Shown here: piece after piece, positions 10,839 through 20,334 of the stretch
Numbering within the stretch: position 1 is the stretch's first letter
How the letters are laid out: each line of letters begins with the position of its first letter
NCBI GenBank assembly: GCA_022376515.1
Contig: WTXI01000432.1
Location: 1-26,368, forward strand
Source of the DNA: Lactifluus volemus
Taxonomy: Eukaryota; Basidiomycota; Agaricomycetes; Russulales; Russulaceae
Reading direction: 5' to 3'
DNA length: 26,368 nucleotides
Position numbers and translations under genes: made by a program
Notes under the pieces: generated by a model
Seen by the model: only the letters and a program-made list of their open reading frames with translations
What the model was told of the DNA's origin: nothing
The model's database searches: none

Positions 10839-10912
10839 GGTTCGATGGCGTAGTTGGTTATCGCATCTGTCTAACACACAGAAGGCCCCCGGTTCGAACC
10901 CGGGTCGAACCA
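10839..10912 (+). tRNA. tRNA-Val (anticodon AAC), intronless
   Basis: The 74-nt sequence folds as a complete cloverleaf. The acceptor stem GGTTCGA pairs with TCGAACC, with discriminator A. The anticodon stem TCTGT/ACAGA encloses the loop CTAACAC, giving anticodon AAC (Val). The T arm is CCCGG TTCGAAC CCGGG. Internal RNA polymerase III promoters are present: A box TGGCGTAGTTGG and B box GGTTCGAACCC. There is no intron and, as expected for a nuclear tRNA, no encoded CCA. It marks the right end of the conserved gene block; the duplicated region begins about 137 bp downstream. Confidence 0.96.
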
Positions 10913-10915
10913 TAC

Positions 10916-10924
10916 TTTTTTTTC
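10916..10924 (+). terminator. RNA polymerase III T-run terminator of tRNA-Val
   Basis: A run of about nine T residues starts four bases after the mature 3' end of the tRNA, the normal Pol III termination signal. Confidence 0.85.
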
Positions 10925-11878
10925 TTCTAGCTGCAGCTTCTCAGAGCATTGTATGGGTGCAGCTCGAGCTCGATTTCACTTTCCCTGATTCATTCAAACT
11001 ATTATATGCCAAGAGCTGCTCAGAGTTGGTGTTCGTGTACTGGTACGCAGGTCAGTACAGAGTTTGGGTCTGCATGCGCGGGGTCGAGCGATGGACTGGT
11101 GGTACAAGCACATCTTTATCTATCATAGATTGATGCACAGTAAAGAATTTGGGAACAAATATCCTACACATTGCCTTCCCGCTTCCGCGCCCCCACAGCG
11201 CCCAGTAATACCCAGTCAAGCGTAAACATCGCCACGAGCCCTAAAGGACCAGAAGAACACGCAGGCACTGCCAGAACGCTAGGTCTCTAACTCTGCCATC
11301 GTCGATGAACGGAACGAAGACAGTAGCGGACCTGAACCAATTCATTCAAAAGAAACTTGAAGTTCAAGGCAAAAATGAGAGTGGCGGGAGGATTGCAATA
11401 AATACGTCAGATTCGTAGCAGCTTCAAGTTCCAGCGCAGACGCATGCCGACAACAGAGGGGTGACTGGCTTGCACAAGGGCATGATGAGTAGAGGATGCC
11501 AGTCAGTACGTCACGAGATTGCAAGACTTTCGGTTGATATAACTTGACAATAAGTGGTAGGCATAAACAGGCGTAGTAGAGTGTACGTAAATACATCGCA
11601 AGAAAATGACACCGTGCTCGAAACACGAATAACGATGGCCAACATGTATGGAGAAAGAAACGATACTTGGAGAATCTGAGGAAGGGTACGTGATAGTCAT
11701 CAAGAACGCATACGCCCAAGTTGGCTAAGATAAGCTCTTAGTAGTTGGGCCGCTTTGTTGTAATCCCATCAATGACTAAAATTTGGTGGTCGTCATTAAC
11801 AGGAGAGTAGGCGGGTGCCACAGTGTGAGCGCGACTAAGATATGGGCAGCTGTGCTGAGACGTACCTCGATCGGCCAA
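10925..11878. other. Intergenic 3' flank of F-box gene 1
   Basis: No supported gene. From 11049 onward it belongs to the left duplication copy and matches 14499-15382. A 66-codon minus-strand frame at 11503-11703 survives in both copies but resembles no family and is explained by recent duplication. Confidence 0.5.
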
Positions 11879-13335
11879 TTAGGTCCATAGCCGCAGTGGA
11901 CTCCGATCGACATCGAACATTGAATAATCCACCAAGCGCATGCTGATGGGATGGCCTGCCACTTGTCGTTCGTTGAGAAATGTAGTAAATGTGTCCCGGG
12001 CATCGCTTTCTCCATAATACCCAACCTCCTCGAGGTTCGGAAGGAGCTCCAGTGGTGGCTCTCCATCGTCAGATGGTAAGGAACGGAAGATTTGGCTGAC
12101 GAGACCATCTTGTACATGAATAGTCTTCGCGTTGGTGAACGGCCTAAGAAGTTCACGCCACTGTCTTCGGTCGATATCTTCTGACGATTGATAGTGCTTT
12201 TCGTAGCCGAAGGCGACTTGCTCAACAACAGAAAGTATGGGTGAAAGTGTACCAAGGAATCGCACCGCAGACGCAACCTGCCAGTCGAGACGGCTGCAAA
12301 AGATCATAATCTCCAACCTCAAAGGAGTGTCCAACTTCCGATTCGGAAGGATGTTAAGGGAAGGGGCGCTGATCCGAGCAACAAGATCCTCCAAATATCT
12401 GGCCGTACCTAGCAACACAAACACGCGTAGGTTAGGGAGTGTGGTCATGTCCGTGGTCTGGGGCAACTGCCTATCAACACCACGGTTGGGAAGAGGGGAT
12501 TGAAAACCAATGGACAGTGTCTCCAGCTGTGTCATAAGCGAAAGCCGGGTAAGTATATAACTCGGAGGGAGATAGGCGGATGCTGAGATATCTAGAAGCA
12601 CGAGAGTGACAAGGCCGGCAGTAGTGGTGAGCAAGGGCGATCCAATCGGAATGCAAGCCCTCCACAGTCTGAGATAGCGTAGATTGGGGGCTTGAAATGT
12701 TACAGGGAGGACCGTTTCGGTCAGAGGAGAATGAATATACATGCGTTCCAGACTTGGGAATTGATCATCCATAACAGCGACGAACTTGTCCACATTTGAG
12801 AGCGTTGAAAGGTAAATGTGATGCACGCGATCACGGTACGAAAGTGCGAGCAATATACCCGATTCATCTTCTGCTGTTATCTCGTCGAACATAAATTCGT
12901 AGTAACAGATTGTCAGTGGCAGAGGTGGTGAATGTGCGAGCATGTCCGCTACAGGCACACCATTGGTGCAGTAGAGGTGAAGGTCGAGCTGGGACGGGGA
13001 TTCAAGAATAACATGTCGCCATTGTCGACAAACATGTGCCAGTTTGTACCACCAACATTGACGCTCCCATCTAAAGTTCCACAAGCCATTCTCATCTTGA
13101 TATTCGTCCGGTTTTGCCAGCAAATAGAGACGAAATATATTGAGAAGCACATCGTCGTTGAGGACAATATGGATAGTAGGTGCCAGTGAGTGGCGTGTAT
13201 TGCTCTTGAGCCCTTATTAATTCGCAAGTTTGTGAACAGGTCAGTGACACAGAGATCATGACTTGGAATTTACTTACGTTGGCCTAGCTTTCTAATGAGG
13301 GGAGGATGGCTTATGGTAGAGTAGCAACTAGGCAT
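11879..13335 (-). CDS. F-box protein with LRR-like C-terminal region, copy 1 (internally deleted)
   Basis: Two exons, 13335-13278 and 13212-11879, encode 463 residues. The start is the ATG at 13333-13335 (MPSCYST...), conserved at the same place in copy 2, followed by a 65-bp GTAAGT...AAG intron. The phase-1 junction makes the frame run straight into IHIVLNDDVLLNIF, the start of an F-box, followed by WWYKLAHVCRQWRHVIL. F-box proteins connect substrates to the SCF ubiquitin ligase through Skp1. The remainder has irregular leucine-rich segments (PNLRYLRLWRA, LETLSI, LPNLRVFVLLG), the usual substrate-binding region in mushroom F-box families. Compared with copy 2 it lacks a net 34 codons near 12,340, in frame. 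The last ~19 residues also differ. Substrate unknown. Confidence 0.8.
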
Positions 13336-14412
13336 TTTCAGGGACGTGAGCACTGAGGTGGATGCGATTGAAGAGCGTACAGTAGCGTGTAGGCCTCTTG
13401 GATGACAGGCCTCATTCCCATAGCGATGCTCCTTGGCCAAGGTAGGCGCTGACCTATACTGTATACGGAATTACACGCTGGCGTCGACCTTCTCCATCAC
13501 TTCCTTCAAATACCTCAAGTGCTGCCATGTCACGAAAACATACCACACAAAGCGCCACGAATATCGATGTACAGCCCTCAGGCTGTTAGATCACGGCGAG
13601 CGCTAAGCTTTACCTACGGCACACTCCTCTTCGGACAGACAAATATCTTACTCCCTTTCGCCTAACTAGTACTCACCGACACCACGTATTACTGTATACA
13701 GGAAACGCCAGGCGAGCTTCCGCACGCAACCCTGACAAAGTTCTCAGAAAGATGGACTTACTGACCCTGCTGAATAGAGTTTTTTTTGTGTGCGTCGTTT
13801 CTCCCAATTGAAACCTGACTGACTGACTAGGGTCTTAGAGGATCGCAGATGCGGAAAATTTTTGCAGCTTTCCAGCGAAAGAGGTCGCACGGATCAATGA
13901 TGGTCTTGTTTTGTACTGCCAGTGGCACGACGACTCTTCTTGCCACCCAATCCAACTGCCAGTGTCCATCTGCCTCAGAAGGCTCTGAGTTCTACTAGTA
14001 CTCCTGTGTCACCTCTCCTCCATCTCTAATATTGATGCTAGTACTGGCTGTGGCACCCGGCGTACCTACGAATGCACTACAGACGAGCCGCTGAACAAGG
14101 TGTGGGACATCGAGCTTGATCTCATTTTACCTAACCCAGAACGCGGACTTGCGCAAACCCAAGTTCGCAGTTCCCTTTCTTTTATTCTTTCTTTGGTGAG
14201 CCCCTAATAATTGTAGCTCCCATTACAATGTCGCATGCACGCCATGGAGCGTATGAATGAGCACTAGTAGGCCGAGAGAAAGAGTAGCTACTTCGCTACC
14301 TTTCACAGTGCATTTTGAGAGCCCTCTAAGTACACCTCAGTCCCATACTAGTATGAAAACGATCTCCTATCAATCACACCCTGTAATCTACATAACTGTC
14401 AGATGACCTACT
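13336..14412. repeat. C block copy C1: repeated intergenic sequence upstream of F-box gene 1
   Basis: About 1 kb of non-coding sequence that recurs at 16944-18023, 21841-22366 plus 23384-23738, in part at 20172-20334, and at 25257-25668. Shared landmarks include ctcaagtgctgccatgtcac, gagcgctaagctttac, ggaaacgccaggcgagcttc, a T-run followed by gtgcg, a TGAC microsatellite, and gccgctgaacaaggtg. The part nearest 13335 acts as the F-box promoter side; the far end is the 3' flank of an NmrA-like gene. No conserved open frame persists across copies. Confidence 0.78.
13431..13442. promoter_or_regulatory. CCTTGGCCAAGG palindrome upstream of F-box gene 1
   Basis: A perfect 12-bp palindrome lies about 96 bp upstream of the F-box start codon. 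It is retained at 17034-17045, at nearly the same distance from F-box gene 2. Two AGGCCTC words flank it on the gene side. A dimeric transcription-factor site is possible, but conservation may only reflect recent duplication. Confidence 0.35.
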
Positions 14413-14498
14413 ATGCCACTCCTTTCGAGGATGCACCCTAATAAAAAGTTTCTCTCACGCAATTGGAATTCTGTCAATCACTCGGGACGGATTCCAGT
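14413..14498 (-). pseudogene. 3'-end stub of an NmrA-like gene at the duplication junction
   Basis: The plus-strand sequence ctcacgcaattggaattc...tcactcgggacggattccag is the reverse complement of the last ~17 codons and stop of the NmrA-like genes (ending NPSRVI-N-I). Homology stops abruptly at 14498, where sequence matching 11049 onward begins. The rest of the gene is missing, so this is a breakpoint relic, not a functional gene. Confidence 0.85.
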
Positions 14499-15382
14499 CA
14501 GGTCAGTACAGAGCTTGGGTCTGCATGCGCGAGGTCGAGCGATGGTACAAGCACATCTTTATCTGATACATGACTCGTATGTCTACAGTGAACAATTCGG
14601 GAACAAATATCGTCCTACACTTTGTCTTTCCGCTTCCGCACGCCCGGCGCGGAGTACAGAGTCGACCACCGCAAGCATCACCAGGAGCCCTAAAGGACCA
14701 GAAGAATACGCAGGCACCGTCAGCACGCTAAGTCTCTAAACGCTGGCAACAACTTAAAGCGAATAAAAAGAAAAAAGCGATGAACGGAACGAAGACTCGG
14801 ACAGTAGCTGACCTGAACCAATTCATTCAAAAGAAAGCTCAGGGCTGAGGCTATGAAAAAAGTACCTATTCATGAGAGTGGCGGAGGATTGAAATAGAGT
14901 CGTCAGATTTGTAGCAGCTTCAAGTTCCAGCGCAGACGCATGCCGACAACAGAGGGGTGACTGGCTTGCACAAGGGCATGAAGAGCAGAGGATGCCAGTC
15001 AGTACGTCACGAGATTGCAAGACTTTCGGTTGATATAACTTGACAATAAGTGGTAGGCATAAACAGGCGTAGTAGAGTGTACGTAAATACATCGCAAGAA
15101 AATGACACCGTGCTCGAAAAACGAATAACGATGGCCAACATGTATGGAGAAAGAAACGATACTTGGAGAATCTGAGGAAGGGTACGTGATAGTCATCAAG
15201 AATGCATACGTGTTGACTAAGATAAGCTACTAGTAGCTGGGCTGCCTTGTTGCGATCTCATCAATGACTAAAACCTGGTGGTCGTCATGAACAGGAGATA
15301 AGCGGTGTGAGCGCGACTAAGATATGGGTAGTCGTTGTGTCGAGACGTACCTCGATCGCTCCATTTCTGCACCGCTCACACG
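14499..15382. other. Intergenic 3' flank of F-box gene 2
   Basis: No supported gene. It corresponds to 11049-11878 with small indels. Contains tail-of-gene sequence and possibly the polyadenylation region of the minus-strand F-box gene. Confidence 0.5.
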
Positions 15383-16943
15383 CTACAGAATCCAATTTTT
15401 GAAGATCGAGGGATCCACCAAGCGCAGGCTGACGGGATGGCCTGCTACTTGTCGTTCATTGAGAAATGTGGTAAATGCGTCCCGGGCATGGCTTTCTCCA
15501 GAATATCCAACCTCCTCAAGGTTCGGAAGGAGCTCCAGTGGTGGCTCTCCATCGTCAGATGGTAAAGAGCGGAAGATTTGGCTGACGAGACCATCTTGTA
15601 CATGAATAGTCTTCGCGTTGGCGAACGGCCTAAGGAGTTCACGCCACTGTCTTCGGTCGACATCGTTGTGCCATTCTGATGATTGATTGTGCTCTTCGTA
15701 GCTGAATGCGACTTGCTCAACAACAGAAAGTACGGGCGAAAGTGTATCAGACAGTCGCACCGCAGACGCAACCTGCCAGTCGAGATGTCTGCACACGATC
15801 TCCAACTTCAAGTGACTGTCCCACTTCCAAGGGACTGCATGCAAGAAAACGGAATGAGCAGTGAAAGTTAGCTGGACAGCGCTAAGTGTGAGGTTCTCGG
15901 ATGTTTGCACGAATTGCAAGAGGTGTGGAAAAGTAAAGGAGAGCTGATTAAAAAGATAGACACGGAGGATCCTAAGGGAAGGGGCGCTGATCCGAGAAAC
16001 AAGACCCTCCAAATATCTGGCCGTACCATGCAACACAAAAATTCGTAGGTTAGGAAGTGCGGTCATGTCCGGGGTCTGGTGCAACTGCCCAAGATCACGG
16101 TTGGGAAGAGGGAAATAAAGATCAATGGACAGTGTCTCCAGTTGGGTCATAAGCGAAAGGCAGGTAAGTAAATAACTCGGAGGCAAATAAGCGGATGCTG
16201 GGATAGAAAGCATGAGATTGACAAGGCCGGCAGTGGTTGTGAGTAAGGGTGATCCAATTAGAAGGGAAGCCCTCCACAATCTGAGATGGCGTAGATTGGG
16301 GGCTTGAAACGTTACAGGAAGGACCACTTCTTCTGTCCGAGTACGGATATACATGTGTTCCAGACTTGGGAATTGATCATCCATAACCGTGACGAACTTG
16401 CCCACATTTCGGAGCATTGATAAGTGAATGTGATGCACGCGATCACGGAGTGACAGTGCGAGCAATATACCCGATTCATCTTCTGCTGTAATCTCGCGAT
16501 TCTGGCCCACAGTGCGATAATAGATGGTGAGTGGTAGAGGGGGTGAATGTGCGAGCATATCTGCTACAGGCACACCTTTGGTGCACACAAGATGAAGGTC
16601 GAGTCGGGACGGTGATTCAAGAATAACATGTCGCCATTGTCGACAAACATGTATCAGTTTGTACCACCAACATTGACGGTCCCATCTAATGTTCAAGAAG
16701 CCATCTACATCTACATATTCGCCCTGTTCTGCCGGCCCATAGAGATGAAATATATTGAGAAGCACATCGTCATTGAGGATATGGATAGATGACTGTCGTG
16801 TAGTATTGCTCTTCAGCCCTTTTAATTCGCGAGTTTGTGAACACTGGCAGATCAGGGACGCAGAGAATGATTTGGAATTGCTTACGTCGGTCAAGCCTTC
16901 TAATGAGGGTAGGATAAATTATGGTAGAGCAACAACCAGGCAT
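15383..16943 (-). CDS. F-box protein with LRR-like C-terminal region, copy 2 (full-length)
   Basis: Two exons, 16943-16886 and 16818-15383, encode 497 residues. The ATG at 16941-16943 begins MPGCCSTIIYP, matching copy 1. A 67-bp GTAAGC...AAG intron joins in phase to SSIHILNDDVLLNIF, so the longer open frame that extends into the intron is not the true start. The F-box spans about residues 33-85 (LNDDVLLNIF, WWYKLIHVCRQWRHVIL). Leucine-rich segments follow, including a stretch missing from copy 1 (LRVYLFNQLSFTFPHLLQF, about residues 310-345). It presumably works as a substrate adaptor for an SCF ubiquitin ligase; the target is unknown. The NmrA-like gene upstream on the same strand belongs to the same ancestral unit. 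Confidence 0.84.
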
Positions 16944-18023
16944 TTCCAGGGAGGTGACTTATGACGTGGATGTGATTGAAGAGCGGACAGAGGCCTCTTG
17001 GATGACAGGCCTCATTCGTGGCGGTGGCGGTGTCCTTGGCCAAGGTGCCAGTGGGCGCTGACCCGGGCCGGGCCTATATACAGAACTTGAATTGCACGCT
17101 GGCGTCCACCTTCCTCGTCACTTCCTTCAAACATCTCAAGTGCTGCGATGTCACGAACACATACCACACGAATACGGATGTATAGCACTTAGGCTGCTAG
17201 ATGGAAGTTCTTGGCGTGCATTTGTTTTGGTCACAGCGAGCGCTAAGCTTTATCCTCGGCACACTCGCCTTCGGACGGATAAATATCTCACTCCCTTTCG
17301 CCTAACTACCCACAGACGCTACGTATACAGTATGCAGGAAACGCCAGGCGAGCTTCCGCACGCAACCCTGATAAGTTCCCAGAAAGATGGACGTATAGAC
17401 CAGACCGTGCTGAATAAAGTCTTTTTTGTGTGCGTTCAAGTTGTTTCTCCCAACAGTATCCTGACTGACTGGCTGACTGACTAGGCTCTTGGAGGATCGA
17501 AAATGCAGCTTTCCAGCGAAAGGGGTCGCACGGATCAATGGTGGTCTTGTTTTGTACCCATCTGTCTATCATCCTCAGGAGGCTCTGATTCTATTAATAC
17601 TCCTGTGCCACCTCTCCTTCGCCTCTAACGTTGATGCTAGTACTGGCTGTGGTACCCAGCGCACCCGCGAATGAACTACAGACGAGCCGCTGAACAAGGT
17701 GTGGGACATCGAGCTTGATCTCAACTTACCTTGGGTTCGCAATTCCCTTTCTTTATTCTTTCTTTGAGGAGCCCCAAATTATTGTTAGCTCCCATTACAA
17801 CGTCGCATGCACCCATGGAGCGTATAAATGAGTACTAGCGGGCCGAGAGAGAGTGGCGACTCCGCTACTTTTCACAGTGCATTTTCAGAGCCCTCTAAGT
17901 ACACTTCAGACACATACTAGTACGGAAACAATCTCCTATCAATTACACCCTGTAATCTACATAACTGTCAGATGACCTACTATGCCACTCCTTTCGAGGA
18001 TGCACCCTAAAAAAACGTTTCCC
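16944..18023. repeat. C block copy C2, between F-box gene 2 and NmrA-like gene 1
   Basis: Non-coding block homologous to 13336-14412. It holds the CCTTGGCCAAGG palindrome (17034-17045) and an expanded TGAC tract (about 17459-17482). A 130-codon plus-strand frame at 17092-17484 is not preserved in the other copies and is treated as chance. The block is both the F-box promoter side and the 3' flank of NmrA-like gene 1. Confidence 0.75.
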
Positions 18024-19042
18024 TCACACAATTGGAATGTTATCAATCACTCGGGACGGATTCCAGTCCGGATACAAGTAATTATCCGAACCCTGGGTTG
18101 GACTCATGGTGGCCCAAAGCTTGTGCAAGTAGGAGACAACATCGCAAGGATTAGCGGCAAGTCGCGCGTCAAGTTCCGAAAGTGGTATGTAAGTGACCTC
18201 CAGCTTCTTCCCCGTCTTCGCTTCATATGCCTGGAATATCTCATTGAACGACTGTTTTTAACATTTAGTCACCTGCCAGTGCTGAATCAGGACCTGTAGA
18301 ATTCATCTATCTACCTTGTTATCTCCAAACAGTTTGAAGGCATGATTTTCCAGTTGATCAGCGGGCAAGTGCGTCAGTACGTAGGAGACGTATCGAGCGA
18401 CATCAGCCCTAGAGGTGAATGGAAGCCGCGTGTTACCGTCGCCACCGACAGACACCTTTCCGCTTGTGATATCGAGATTCAGGAACCTGCTATATTCTCA
18501 ATCGAGTGGAAAAAATAGAATAAAGAGAAGCGCACTGGTTCCAAGTGAAATCGGAGTAGATCCCAGTGTAAAAGAGGGTATAAGGAAGACCTAGGGCCTT
18601 CACTTGGTTCTGCACAACAGCTTTCTGACCAAAGAGACCTTCCGGTTCTTCGGTCGATATCCCTCCGAATTCGGAGGGGACAAACAACTTGACGCCAGCT
18701 TCCTTCGCAGCCTGTGCGATTCCTACTTGCATGCCAAGAGCTGGATTCGCTATGGTACAGATGACGACGTCCACACCATCGAGAGCATCCTTTATGGACT
18801 GTTTGTCTGAATAGTCGACCGGAATCACCTTGGCGTCACCTTCGATGGTAGTCTTGGATTCCTGTCATCGTTGATAAGCCCACGATGTCTTGACTGAAAA
18901 AAAAAACTGCAAGACCTACCTGGCGCGTAAGGACGACGACCTTGTTGATAGCCCCAACTGATTTGTCCTCCAAAAGTTGGCGGACGATGACCCCACCTGT
19001 ATTTCCGGCGCCGACAACAGCAAAAGTCTTGTAACCAGACAT
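18024..19042 (-). CDS. NmrA-like / isoflavone reductase-type NAD(P)-binding protein, copy 1
   Basis: Four exons, 19042-18920, 18861-18536, 18489-18315 and 18251-18024, give 283 residues. The N terminus has the dinucleotide-binding loop VVGAGNTGG. Later come VDVVICTIA, the family signature LFVPSEFGG, GQKAVVQ with a Lys at the position of the catalytic Lys of PCBER-type reductases, and LPYTLFYTGIYSDF. These atypical short-chain dehydrogenases either reduce small phenolic or isoflavonoid-like compounds or act as NADPH/NADP sensors (as NmrA does in nitrogen regulation); sequence alone does not choose. The C terminus, PDWNPSRVIDNIPIV, is conserved among the three copies. Its upstream flank differs from copies 2 and 3, so it may be regulated differently. 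It is the most diverged of the three. Confidence 0.87.
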
Positions 19043-20171
19043 GTTTTAGTATGTGGGATACGAGACTGTTGGAATAGCAGCCAAAGCGGCGTTCAAAACA
19101 CCAACATCATGATTGAGAGTGACCATCAACTGAAGGTGACAACGTGACAAGAACGATACTTTATTGTTCTCTTAACGCGATACTTCCCAACAAGTTATGG
19201 GTTCCATCTACTACATTAGAAGGCCACACTGCACACCGCATATATGTCATACATCTTGCCACTGGCACTCGTAACACAGTCTAAACCAGGTTCGACCCAA
19301 AATTGGCAAGCGACCCCGCTGTTCGGCCCGTTTAGCCTCACCGGCCTCACCCTCCACCTCGCACCTACCCGTGGCGCTACGACATTACGCAACTACGACC
19401 AGGATGGGAGCAATTACGTTGTGTGGAACTACCTCGAATTGTACTCAAGTCGTACCGTCCCGTGGGACGTCATAAATGGAACCTCGGCCACACCGGCCCC
19501 ATTTACTGAGACGCACTTAGTGGCCAGACCCTAAACTAAACACTCCATGCAATCTCCGCCAAAGAATGTTGGGGAAAACGAGCAGAGTGCTATGAGGGCA
19601 AGGCAACGACGTCGAAGCGTGACGTGCGGGAAGTGGCACAAGTAACTAGCCTGTTTCGGCGATATACATCATTTCTCGAGTGGGTAATAATCATATTGAC
19701 GTGGTCGCCACGGGTGCGGACCATGACTCTGGGAAACAATACCTCTGATTAGTCAATGGAGAGTGACATTGAAGAGGACTGCACTGCATGCACAAGCGGG
19801 GAGAGACAGCCGTGCGTCTCTCTTTCTTCGTTCAGACTGGTTCAACATTTTTGGGAATCATACTCTCCCCTCGTTCAAGCCAAGTCACATACTGTTAATG
19901 GATAACACTTCTTGCATCATCGCGGGATTCAGCACTGTGCGCGCGGACGTCAATACTTCTTGCCGGAAATCTTACTATGCAACCCAGGGACAGAGCATCC
20001 TCAACGCTTACTGTGGACTATAACCAGTTAATATCTACTGGCGCCCACTGGCATGGACTTCGGACAATGCGCGGCGTACTAGTATTATCCTCACGTGTGA
20101 ACTTCAAAAATTTCCGTCTCATCAAGTTCGCACTTCACGGCCTCTTTTCTTTGTCTTTTCTTTCTTGACGT
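19043..20171. other. Unique intergenic region with retroelement relic
   Basis: About 1.1 kb that is not shared with the other NmrA spacers. It holds the promoter side of NmrA-like gene 1 at its left end and a copia Gag-like frame at about 19244-19534. No other supported gene is seen. C-block homology resumes near 20172. Confidence 0.55.
19244..19534 (+). mobile_element. Relic of a Ty1/copia-type Gag N-terminal region
   Basis: A 96-codon frame contains DGSNYVVW (about residues 54-61) followed 20 residues later by PWDVINGT. In copia-type Gag proteins the same order is seen: a D/NGSNY-x-W motif, then LWDV-x-GT. The rest of Gag, the CCHC knuckle, protease, integrase and reverse transcriptase are absent nearby, so only a fragment remains. 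Known of the family: this region starts the Gag (UBN2-like) domain. The match is by eye and short, so moderate confidence. Confidence 0.5.
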
Positions 20172-20334
20172 TACCTTTCACAATGCATTTTCGAGAGCCC
20201 TCTAAGGACATCTCAAACACATGCAAGAGAAGAATTTTCCTATCAATTATGGGGGCACCCCTCAATATATGTACTACGCGTAATACAGCTATGCCACTCC
20301 TATCGAGGGTACACCCGAAAAACAAAATCTTCCC
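20172..20334. repeat. Partial C block: 3' flank of NmrA-like gene 2
   Basis: About 160 bp (from ttcacaatgcattttcgag to the stop codon) match the 3' flank of NmrA-like genes 1 and 3 and the stub at 14413. Only the gene-proximal end of the C block is present. Confidence 0.7.

Larger units (their letters stand above)
11049..14498. repeat. Tandem segmental duplication, left copy (~3.45 kb)
   Basis: The segment begins with caggtcagtacagag near 11047 and matches the segment starting at 14499 in order along its length: flank, F-box gene, C block, NmrA 3' end. It ends at 14498 inside what would be the last exon of an NmrA-like gene. It differs from the right copy by scattered substitutions and small indels, and by a 102-nt net deletion in the F-box gene. 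The duplication is therefore not brand new. Confidence 0.88.
14499..18067. repeat. Tandem segmental duplication, right copy (~3.6 kb)
   Basis: It matches 11049-14498 in order. The equivalent of the left copy's end point falls at about 18067, inside the last exon of NmrA-like gene 1, where sequence here continues into the complete gene. This shows that the right copy keeps the original NmrA context and that the left copy was cut inside the gene. Confidence 0.85.

Noticed and set aside
11503..11703. 66-codon minus-strand frame, also kept at 14999-15199 with one residue changed
   Set aside because: Conservation is explained by the recent segmental duplication, and overlapping frames in the same DNA are equally conserved. 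No family match.
13389..13415. Paired AGGCCTC words as a possible inverted repeat or mobile-element end
   Set aside because: AGGCCT is itself palindromic, so the pair reads as direct and inverted alike; there is no target duplication and both duplication copies have it.
16819..16894. Extended N terminus of F-box copy 2 beginning at a TTG (TDVSNSKSF...)
   Set aside because: There is no ATG in that frame, the GTAAGC...AAG intron joins a conserved ATG exon in phase in both copies, and copy 1 has an indel here that would break the frame. The sequence is intronic.
17092..17484. 130-codon plus-strand frame in C block C2
   Set aside because: The other C blocks have stops and frame-shifting indels in the corresponding place, so no coding constraint is visible.
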